A stretch of DNA of 36,781 nt from an uncultured Clostridia bacterium (lineage in GTDB: Bacteria > Bacillota > Clostridia > UMGS1883): NCBI GenBank assembly GCA_947630975.1, contig CANRJP010000016.1, forward strand, positions 1 through 36,781, read 5' to 3'. Every line of letters starts with the position of its first letter. The stretch's first letter is position 1. Below the pieces are notes generated by a model, which made no database searches, was not told the origin of the DNA, and saw only the letters and a program-made list of their open reading frames with translations. Shown here in pieces: positions 24,613-30,996 of the stretch. The position numbers were made by a program, and so were the translations under genes.

Positions 24613-25753
24613 GAGAACCCCATTGGACACCGCCGCGCGCGGCGGTGAGGTCGTAGGAGGCATAGTCAAGATCGCCCGCGGAATAGCCACGGGCGATTAT
24701 GTGGCCGTGGCACAGGGAGCCGCGGCCGTCGCGCCGCCGAAGGTCATCGCCATAATCGTTCTTACGGCTGCCGTCATGCTGCTTATACCCATAATCATCA
24801 TAATCGTCATACCGCAGATGCTTTTTTCATGGGGAACGGTGCAGGACCCGGAGCTTCTCGAACGGAACGCTTATGCCGGAGAGCTTGTAAGTACCTTTGA
24901 GAGCGTCATCGCATCACAGGAGGAAGGCGTTAATCCCGACATATACTGGCTTGTGGTCATTGAATGCGTCCGGGCAAAGCAGGACATAGCCTCAATATCG
25001 CGGACGGACGTTACAAATGCCGTGAAAAGGAGCTTTGTCAAAAACAGCGAGACAGGCGAAATACGCAACAAATCTCCCGATGAGATAATGGACGGGCTTG
25101 GATTTACCGACGAACAAAAGAACTGGGCAAATCTCATGCACGAGGGTCTTGAATATCAGTTCGTTGACCCCACGAGCGAATACGGCGACGCCGGCGGTCT
25201 TGAAAACTATGACGGAGTAACGCTTGGCGGAGCCGGAGAAACTCAGGTGGTTTACTTTAACCAGCTTGACCCACAGTGGGCCAATACCATGTACGGTCGT
25301 TCAAGCACCATCGGCAAAGCCGGCTGCGGCCCCACTTCGCTTGCCATAGCCGTCTCCACGCTTACAGGACGTACCGTTACGCCGGTGCAGGTGGCAAACT
25401 GGTCTGTGGCCAACGGGTACAGGTGCGAGGGTAACGGCAGCTATCATTCCCTCATACCCGAGGGAGCGAAGCACTACGGCTTGAAAGTGGAAATGCTTGG
25501 CCGATCAAGCGCGGCACAGCTCCGTGAGCATCTGTCAAGCGGAAAGCTGGTCATAGCGATAATGGCAAAGGGGCACTTCACGTCCAGCGGTCATTTTATC
25601 GTCCTGCGGGGCGTGACCGCTGACGGAAAGGTGCTTGTTGCCGACCCGGCCAGCTACAAACGAAGTTCTCAAGCTTGGGATATGTCGATCATCCTTAACG
25701 AGGCCAGAGGCACCGCCTCTGCCGGCGGCCCGTTTTGGAGTTTGTCGAAATAA
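24593..25753 (+). CDS. Membrane protein with C39-like cysteine peptidase domain (VirB1 position)
   Basis: 386 residues from ATG 24593, with AGGTGGG at 24582-24588; GTG 24584 lies within that site. It overlaps the previous gene by 20 bases. One strong membrane helix (about VIAIIVLTAAVMLLIPIIIIIVIPQMLF) is preceded by a short cytoplasmic segment. A middle domain of ~100 residues has no motif I can assign. The C-terminal ~160 residues fit the C39_2 peptidase family: Cys245 in GKAGCGPTS, His334 in SSGHFIVL and Asp351 in VADPAS. Gram-positive T4SS operons usually carry a VirB1-like wall hydrolase here, so the inferred role is opening peptidoglycan or processing a peptide or protein during channel assembly. 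Substrate unknown. A terminator follows. Confidence 0.8.
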   Translation: MAQANSERTPLDTAARGGEVVGGIVKIARGIATGDYVAVAQGAAAVAPPKVIAIIVLTAAVMLLIPIIIIIVIPQMLFSWGTVQDPELLERNAYAGELVSTFESVIASQEEGVNPDIYWLVVIECVRAKQDIASISRTDVTNAVKRSFVKNSETGEIRNKSPDEIMDGLGFTDEQKNWANLMHEGLEYQFVDPTSEYGDAGGLENYDGVTLGGAGETQVVYFNQLDPQWANTMYGRSSTIGKAGCGPTSLAIAVSTLTGRTVTPVQVANWSVANGYRCEGNGSYHSLIPEGAKHYGLKVEMLGRSSAAQLREHLSSGKLVIAIMAKGHFTSSGHFIVLRGVTADGKVLVADPASYKRSSQAWDMSIILNEARGTASAGGPFWSLSK

Positions 25754-25780
25754 CGGTCGAGTTTGGCCGATATATATTGA

Positions 25781-25812
25781 GTGGTAAAGTAGCGGTAAAA
25801 GTAGCGATAAAG
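25781..25812 (+). repeat. Short tandem repeat ahead of the mid-operon terminator
   Basis: Three degenerate units follow each other: GTGGTAAA, GTAGCGGTAAAA and GTAGCGATAAAG. They lie between the C39-peptidase stop codon and the terminator at 25828. Function unknown; the size would suit a regulator-binding site. Confidence 0.4.
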
Positions 25813-25827
25813 CAATTATCAAGTTAT

Positions 25828-25864
25828 AAAAAGGCTTGCAGGCACAAAACCCGCAAGCCTTTTT
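25828..25864 (+). terminator. Strong terminator within the T4SS gene cluster
   Basis: AAAAAGGCTTGC (25828-25839) pairs perfectly with GCAAGCCTTTTT (25853-25864) around a 13-base loop. It separates the pilin/VirB6/peptidase genes from PrgI/VirB4. The next ribosome binding site is at about 25890. No convincing promoter is visible between, so it may act as a partial terminator. Confidence 0.9.
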
Positions 25865-25906
25865 AAATTAAATTTTTCAACTAAAAATGAAGGGAGGGAA
25901 AAAATC

Positions 25907-26062
25907 ATGTCAGCAGGAATTATCGGGTTTGCATTAGGTTTAATGTTAGGAACTTGGTTCGGAGTCGGCATCGCGGGCTGCCTTGCGGCGGCCGGAGCTG
26001 AGGAGCGGGCTTTAGAGAATTTAAGGAATGTAGAAAAAAGAAAGGACGATGACAATGAATGA
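25907..26062 (+). CDS. 51-residue membrane peptide (DUF3789-like)
   Basis: ATG 25907 is preceded by AGGGAGGG (about 25890-25898). The product is 51 residues: a single Gly-rich hydrophobic helix (about IIGFALGLMLGTWFGVGIAG) and a short charged tail ending RKDDDNE. Small one-helix proteins of the DUF3789 type are common in Clostridia conjugative elements, and the Gly-spaced helix fits, but the assignment is tentative. Its end overlaps the start of the PrgI gene by 8 bases, so the two are probably translated together. Function is unknown; a stabilising partner of the VirB3/PrgI membrane complex is one possibility. Confidence 0.7.
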   Translation: MSAGIIGFALGLMLGTWFGVGIAGCLAAAGAEERALENLRNVEKRKDDDNE

Positions 26063-26351
26063 GTTCTATATCCCCGCAAATTTTGAGGACAGCGGGAAGC
26101 TCATGGGTATGTTCGAGCTTAGGAACGTGGTAGAGGCGGCGCTTTTATCACTGCCGTTTATATATGTGATTTTTGTGTTTCTGAGCGTGGGCCTGACGTG
26201 GAAGATAATCCTCTCGGCTGTGTTCGCGGTACCAATAGCCGGTTTTTCCATAATCGGCGTTAACGACGACCCGCTGACGGTGTTTGCTTCAACATGGTGG
26301 AAGTGGTTTAAGAGCAGAAAAATAATCGAATACAGAGGAGAAACAAAATGA
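26055..26351 (+). CDS. PrgI-family (VirB3-like) T4SS membrane protein
   Basis: 98 residues from ATG 26055, with AAAGGA at 26041-26046 and an 8-base spacer; ATG 26049 would be only two bases from that site. It begins with MNEFYIPANFEDSG, then has two membrane helices (about AALLSLPFIYVIFVFLSVG and IILSAVFAVPIAGFSIIG), and ends in the WWKWFKSRKIIEYRGE-like basic tail typical of PrgI family proteins. PrgI is the Gram-positive counterpart of VirB3, an inner-membrane component located next to the VirB4 ATPase. It overlaps the next gene by four bases (ATGA). Length and gene order match the family. Confidence 0.85.
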   Translation: MNEFYIPANFEDSGKLMGMFELRNVVEAALLSLPFIYVIFVFLSVGLTWKIILSAVFAVPIAGFSIIGVNDDPLTVFASTWWKWFKSRKIIEYRGETK

Positions 26352-27022
26352 AAAACATCTTTTCAAAAAAGCAGCCCCATATAGGGAAGTATTATGAAAA
26401 CAGCACGCAGGCATGGCTCCCCATCGAGGATATACAGGGCGGCGTGGTGCTGCTTAAGGACGGGCGGTATGTCAAAATTCTTGAGGTACTGCCCGTAAAC
26501 TTTTACCTAAAAAGCTCGGTCGAGCAGGAAAACATCATTTTTTACTTCGCCTCGTACTTGAAAATTGCCCCGGACAATATGCAGATAAGGGTGATGACCC
26601 AGCGGGCGGACATCTCCGACTACCTTATACGCCTTGACAGGCTTGGCGAGAACGAGTACAACGACCAATGCAGGAACATGATCTATGACGAGATGGAGTT
26701 CGTTAGGGGTCTTTCCGAAAATGTTGCCGTGAAAAAGCGTTTCTTCATAATTTTTGAGTATACGCCCAAACTCGCTTACGATGGACATAAGGAAGATTTT
26801 TTCGACATAAAGAAGGGACTGGCCGATGAGGCGTATAAAGCCCAGCGGTATTTGTCACGCTGCGGGCTTGAGGTGCCGAATATCAGCGACGACGGCTTTT
26901 TGATCGACCTCATTTACGGGATCATAAACAAACGAACGTCCAGATATGTAGCTCCCGGAAATTTCGCGGGCGGTATGCTGGACGAAATACACTCTTATGA
27001 AGGAGGAAACAGGGATGAATAG
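26348..27022 (+). CDS. VirB4-N-like T4SS accessory protein without ATPase domain
   Basis: 224 residues from ATG 26348, coupled to the PrgI stop by ATGA. The sequence (TQAWLPIEDIQGGVVLLKDG, VKILEVLPVNFYLKS, IRVMTQRADISDYL) resembles the N-terminal non-catalytic domain of VirB4/TraC-type proteins. It has no Walker motifs and ends after a short C-terminal part. The next gene, with its own N-domain, encodes a complete VirB4. So this is not a split VirB4 but a separate paralogous N-domain, probably a structural partner at the base of the channel. The stop overlaps the next start by eight bases. The family assignment is by pattern. Confidence 0.65.
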   Translation: MKNIFSKKQPHIGKYYENSTQAWLPIEDIQGGVVLLKDGRYVKILEVLPVNFYLKSSVEQENIIFYFASYLKIAPDNMQIRVMTQRADISDYLIRLDRLGENEYNDQCRNMIYDEMEFVRGLSENVAVKKRFFIIFEYTPKLAYDGHKEDFFDIKKGLADEAYKAQRYLSRCGLEVPNISDDGFLIDLIYGIINKRTSRYVAPGNFAGGMLDEIHSYEGGNRDE

Positions 27023-29054
27023 CAGAGAGGATATTAGGAAAAGAACATTCGGAAGATTTGAGGAGGACAGCTATGAAAAAGAAAGCCCCGCCGTGGGCCG
27101 TCAGACCGGCGAAAAGGACGGCGAAGCCACAGCCGCCCAGTCTGCGTCCACGGAGAAGAAGGTGGAAAGCAAGAAGCAAACCTTTTTAGAGCGGTTTAAG
27201 AAAAAGAACCCGAAGCTCCAGCCGGAGACTACACCGGAGCTTTGGACGGGCCAGACATCGGTTTTGGATATTCTCGCTCCCTCGTCCGTGGATAACGGCA
27301 GCCGAGACTACATAGTGGTTGACGGAGTGTATCACGCCTACCTTTACGTCGCGGGATACGGCTACCGCACCAAAAACGAGGCGGCTTGGCTCTCCCCGCT
27401 GGTGGAGGCCGGAGACAATATTGGCATCAGCTTCACGTTCAGAAAAATGCCGAAGGATAAGATACTTTCCCGCATAGCCCAGAAAACTATGCTTAACCGC
27501 AGCCGCATGAGAGAAGTCGGCGATACCCGCCGGGACTTTGAAGAAATAGATAACGCTATCGCCGCCGGATTTTACCTTAAAGACGGCATAAACCGTGCAA
27601 ATCAGGACTTCTACTACATGACGACGGTAATCGAGATAACCGCCGATAACGTGGAGGAACTGGAGTCGCGAGTGAACGAGGTTCTCACTCTCTGCGCGTC
27701 TATGAGCATGGTCTGCAAGCGCGCAGACTACAAGCACGAACAGTGCTTCTTATCTTCTTTGCCCATACTCTCAGTGGATCCGGACATAGAGCGAAAGGGA
27801 CGGCGGAACGTGCTGACGGACTCCCTCGCGGCGTCTTTCCCGTTTTCGTCTTTTGAGATATATGACCCGGAGGGGATATTCCTCGGACTCAACAAGTACA
27901 ACTATTCCGTCGCCATACTCGACATCTTTGACAGCGACAAGTATTCCAACGCCAACGGCTGTATACTTGGGATGTCCGGCGCGGGCAAGACCTTTCTGCT
28001 TCAGCTCATGGCTCTGCGGCTCCGTCAGCAGGGAACGCAGGTGTTCATACTTGCGCCGTTAAAGGGACATGAATTTGCCGACGCCTGTTACATGGTTGGC
28101 GGGAAATATATTCGCATAGCTCCGTCCTCAAAGGACTGTATCAATATTATGGAGATACGCAAAACGTCTCTTTCCACCGACTATGAGATCAAAGGCGACA
28201 CCCGCGAAGACTCCATACTCGCCGAGAAACTCCAAAAGCTGATGATATTTTTCAGTCTTGTAAAAAACGACATTACCAACAATGAGTTGAACCTCATTGA
28301 CGGAGCGGTGATAAGGACGTACAACAAGTTTGGCATAACCTTTGAAAACAAATCCCTTTTCAAGGAAACCGGCGGCTTTAAGGAGATGCCGACGCTTAAG
28401 GACTTGTACGAGGAACTGCTTTCGAGGGAGGAAACTAAGCCTCTCGCCCTCATAATCGAAAAGTTTGCCGTAGGCTCGCTCTCGGCTTTCGGTGGTCAGA
28501 CTAATGTTGACTTAAACAACAAGTATATCGTTTTGGACATATCAGAGATGACCGACCACATGAAACCGCTGGGAATGTTCATGGCGCTGGACTTTGTGTG
28601 GGACAAGGCTAAGGAAAGCCGGATACAGAAGAAGATAATCTTCCTTGACGAGCTTTGGACCCTTATCGGCGCAAGCTCAAACCGTATGGCTGCGGACTAT
28701 GTGCTTGAAATATTCAAGGTCATACGCGGCTACGGCGGGGCGGCGTTCGCGGCGACGCAGGATATTGGCGACTTTTTCTCACTGGACGACGGCAAATACG
28801 GGAAAGGCGTCATAAACAATTCCCGCATCAAGTTCATACTCCAGCTTGAGGAAGAAGAGGCTTTCGCAGTGCAAAAGTATTTGGGCCTTTCTGACGAGGA
28901 AACAATGCAGGTGATCCGCAATCAGCGGGGCGAGGCCCTGCTCTGCGCCAACAGGAACAAGGTGTGTATTGAGATAAAGGCGTCGCCGCTGATGTACGAC
29001 TTGCTCACGACCAAACGCAGCGACCTTGAAAAAAGGAGGCTGTCCGATGGATGA
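27015..29054 (+). CDS. virB4: VirB4-type T4SS ATPase
   Basis: 679 residues from ATG 27015 (AGGAGG at 27001-27006; the ATG at 26997 lies before that site). VirB4 powers assembly of, and transport through, the conjugation channel from the inner membrane. The N-terminal ~310 residues are the VirB4 N-domain after a charged leader. The ATPase core has Walker A GMSGAGKT with Lys325 and Walker B KIIFLDELW with Asp545/Glu546, followed by the conserved GGAAFAATQD region. Length is within the usual range for Gram-positive VirB4/TrsE proteins. It overlaps the next gene by eight bases. It is intact and is the clearest marker of a conjugative system here. Confidence 0.95.
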   Translation: MNSREDIRKRTFGRFEEDSYEKESPAVGRQTGEKDGEATAAQSASTEKKVESKKQTFLERFKKKNPKLQPETTPELWTGQTSVLDILAPSSVDNGSRDYIVVDGVYHAYLYVAGYGYRTKNEAAWLSPLVEAGDNIGISFTFRKMPKDKILSRIAQKTMLNRSRMREVGDTRRDFEEIDNAIAAGFYLKDGINRANQDFYYMTTVIEITADNVEELESRVNEVLTLCASMSMVCKRADYKHEQCFLSSLPILSVDPDIERKGRRNVLTDSLAASFPFSSFEIYDPEGIFLGLNKYNYSVAILDIFDSDKYSNANGCILGMSGAGKTFLLQLMALRLRQQGTQVFILAPLKGHEFADACYMVGGKYIRIAPSSKDCINIMEIRKTSLSTDYEIKGDTREDSILAEKLQKLMIFFSLVKNDITNNELNLIDGAVIRTYNKFGITFENKSLFKETGGFKEMPTLKDLYEELLSREETKPLALIIEKFAVGSLSAFGGQTNVDLNNKYIVLDISEMTDHMKPLGMFMALDFVWDKAKESRIQKKIIFLDELWTLIGASSNRMAADYVLEIFKVIRGYGGAAFAATQDIGDFFSLDDGKYGKGVINNSRIKFILQLEEEEAFAVQKYLGLSDEETMQVIRNQRGEALLCANRNKVCIEIKASPLMYDLLTTKRSDLEKRRLSDG

Positions 29055-29676
29055 TTTAAAAAGTACGCTTAACGATTTACAGCTTGACAATATACATGTA
29101 CTCCAATGTCTGTCAAGAGCCGTTATGTGCGACGGCGTTTCCGAGCAGGCAATGTCGGCAAAGCTCGGGGCTTATCTCTGCGAGCTTGAACGCCTGTGCG
29201 TGAAGTCGAGGGCGGCGCTTGACAAATATCTGGTCGATGAAGCCCTGCCCTCTATGCCGGACGGAGAGCCGATAGATATTGCGGGAAACCTTGAGGTTAC
29301 GGCCGAGGGATGGCTTCGCATAACGCTCAATACCCTTTTGCCAAATTGTCGCCGGAAAAACAGCGGATATATCGGCGACACCGTGTCCCGACTCGTAAAA
29401 GGCTGCGGTTATGATCTGCCGTATTTTGAAAGGGCTTTCATGGCTATTGTGGAATACTGCGGCGAGAAAAACCACAACGCCCTCGACAACGACAACAAGG
29501 GCTGGAAGATGATACCCAACGCCCTCAAGGGCGCGGTGATAGAGGACGACAGCCAGTTTGTACTCAGCATAGGTCTGTTCAGCAAGCGTTCCGATATTCC
29601 CCGGTGCGAAATATATGTTTTGCCGCCGGAGGACGGAGCGGAGTTTATGGCCAAACTGTCAGAAAATGTTATTTGA
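29047..29676 (+). CDS. Conserved conjugative-element accessory protein (possibly DUF6100 family)
   Basis: 209 residues from ATG 29047, with AAGGAGG at 29033-29039. A soluble protein with an N-terminal helical region rich in Cys and Leu (LDNIHVLQCLSRAVMCDG, CELERLCVKSRAALDKYL), a central part WLRITLNTLLPNCRRK and a C-terminal mixed alpha/beta part. The WLRITLNTLLP...SGYIGDTVSRLV pattern recalls the DUF6100 family seen in Firmicutes integrative elements, but I cannot confirm this without a search. There is no signal peptide and no membrane helix. It is coupled to virB4 by an 8-base overlap. Its stop codon is part of the long hairpin that follows. Confidence 0.65.
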   Translation: MDDLKSTLNDLQLDNIHVLQCLSRAVMCDGVSEQAMSAKLGAYLCELERLCVKSRAALDKYLVDEALPSMPDGEPIDIAGNLEVTAEGWLRITLNTLLPNCRRKNSGYIGDTVSRLVKGCGYDLPYFERAFMAIVEYCGEKNHNALDNDNKGWKMIPNALKGAVIEDDSQFVLSIGLFSKRSDIPRCEIYVLPPEDGAEFMAKLSENVI

Positions 29677-29753
29677 ACCCAGTTGCTAAGGCGTTTTTTA
29701 TGGGTGGTAAACCATGCCCCTAAAAAATGCCGTGAGCAATTGGGTTGCACGGC
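29676..29753 (+). promoter_or_regulatory. Long structured RNA element with competing stems
   Basis: AACCCAGTTGCT (29676-29687) pairs with AGCAATTGGGTT (29735-29746), and inside it GGCGTTTTTTA (29690-29700) pairs with TAAAAAATGCC (29721-29731), closing on a small GG/CC top hairpin. Each long stem has one mismatch that is G-U in + strand RNA but A-C in the opposite strand. A second stem, GCCGTG (29729-29734) with CACGGC (29748-29753), uses the same bases and would exclude the long hairpin. A terminator follows immediately. The arrangement looks like an attenuator or riboregulator; an insertion palindrome is the alternative. Confidence 0.6.
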
Positions 29754-29783
29754 TGTTATCCCTGATATTAACGGCGTTTTTTT
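29752..29783 (+). terminator. Terminator after the structured element
   Basis: GCTGTTA (29752-29758) pairs with TAACGGC (29769-29775), with one G-U pair and a 10-base loop, followed by a G and seven Ts (29777-29783). Its left foot overlaps the competing stem of the upstream element by two bases. Confidence 0.7.
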
Positions 29784-29797
29784 GCTGTGATTTTTCT

Positions 29798-29827
29798 TTG
29801 AAACCAAGACCATTGTATAGTTATAGG
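29798..29827 (+). promoter_or_regulatory. Possible sigma-A promoter before the wHTH/virD4 genes
   Basis: TTGAAA (29798-29803) is followed after 17 bases by TTATAG (29821-29826); a nearby TATAGT (29816-29821) is an alternative -10. It lies just after the terminator. The start point would fall on or near the ribosome binding site GGAG (29831-29834), which weakens the call. Confidence 0.3.
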
Positions 29828-29844
29828 AACGGAGTTGCTGCAAT

Positions 29845-30996
29845 ATGTTTTTTGATTGTCTTGAAATAGAATTTATGAAGCTTTGCGGCCTTTGCAGATA
29901 TATACCCGACGATGTGAACCGGAGGTTCAGGGCCCCGGTTTTTAGCAGAAGCGTAACAGCCAATTTGCAGATACTCGGGCTGATAAAGCAGCAAAGCGAC
30001 GGTTCAAGCTGTAAGCTCACAAGGGCGGGAGAGGATGTGCTTGCGGATATAGGTTATGTTTTCCCGTCGGACATAAGGACGCTAATAAAGACAAAGGGAT
30101 ACAGGCGCAAACTCATAAGCGCCAAGTGGAGCGTCCTTCTTTACCTTGCGGGAATTAACGTGTTCTTAAAGTCGTCACGGGAGCTTGCGGATAGTGAAAC
30201 AGGATATGTGAGCAGTCTTATATTAAGAGCCGACAGTAACATAAAAGTCCTTGCAGGAACAAGGTTCCACGGATTGCTGCGGATGCGCGACACGGTATAT
30301 ATCCCGTATCACATTGAAGGAACGAGCGACTGGATAATTCCCGGCCACGAAAAGGAGGTGTTTGCCGGGCAGGTCGCATCACTGCGAGGGATAAAAAGGC
30401 TTCGTCTAATACTGTTCGCGAACACCTTGGAGGAATTATGGGCATATATCCATCCTGAAAATGAAAGTGACCCCCTTACTTACGGTCGGTATTGCTTTGA
30501 TATAGCCTTGAAGGAAATGGGCTGTGAGGCTCTTATGGTACCGCTTGACGGCAACGGGGTCATGCAAGTAAAAGTCCTCGCCGTAAGGGGGTACCGTAAA
30601 AGGATAGCGCGGGCGCTCGGCTGTCTTGACTCTGTCCCTGAAAAATACAGCAGATGCGACGGTATGCTTGAAGATAGGCCATGTATTGTGGCGATAGACT
30701 TAAACGCAGAACGTATACAGTCGGCTCTTTATCAAATATGTTTGGGCGACCCGACCATTATGCCCAAGGTAGTATGTTTCTCGTTTCAAAAACCGACGTT
30801 GCTCAACATTTTAAGATATTACGGCTGTCAAAAATGCACGGTGGTAACGCTTAGGGAAAGCGACCTTTACAGAATTTTTCCCGAATGCAATATTCCGCCA
30901 ATGAAAAGGCAGCCGTTTGTGAAAAAGGACGGTGAATTGATAAGTGTCAAAGAAAGAAATTATTTGCTTCGTCGAAAAAATACTGAAGAAGAATGA
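29845..30996 (+). CDS. Unknown protein with winged-helix-like N-terminus, coupled to virD4
   Basis: 383 residues from ATG 29845 (CGGAG at 29830-29834); ATG 29875 is a possible shorter start. Residues about 10-75 look like a winged helix (DDVNRRFRAPVFSRSVTANL, then LTRAGEDVL). The rest is alpha/beta (RLRLILFANTLEELW, RPCIVAIDLNAERIQSALYQI) without motifs I know. The gene overlaps virD4 by 53 bases. The layout, an N-terminal DNA-binding-like domain encoded directly before the coupling protein, recalls replication-relaxation (Replic_Relax/MobC-like) proteins, but I cannot see their diagnostic residues. No relaxase is recognisable elsewhere in the window, so this is the best local candidate for a mobilisation accessory. 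Function unproven. Confidence 0.6.
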   Translation: MFFDCLEIEFMKLCGLCRYIPDDVNRRFRAPVFSRSVTANLQILGLIKQQSDGSSCKLTRAGEDVLADIGYVFPSDIRTLIKTKGYRRKLISAKWSVLLYLAGINVFLKSSRELADSETGYVSSLILRADSNIKVLAGTRFHGLLRMRDTVYIPYHIEGTSDWIIPGHEKEVFAGQVASLRGIKRLRLILFANTLEELWAYIHPENESDPLTYGRYCFDIALKEMGCEALMVPLDGNGVMQVKVLAVRGYRKRIARALGCLDSVPEKYSRCDGMLEDRPCIVAIDLNAERIQSALYQICLGDPTIMPKVVCFSFQKPTLLNILRYYGCQKCTVVTLRESDLYRIFPECNIPPMKRQPFVKKDGELISVKERNYLLRRKNTEEE

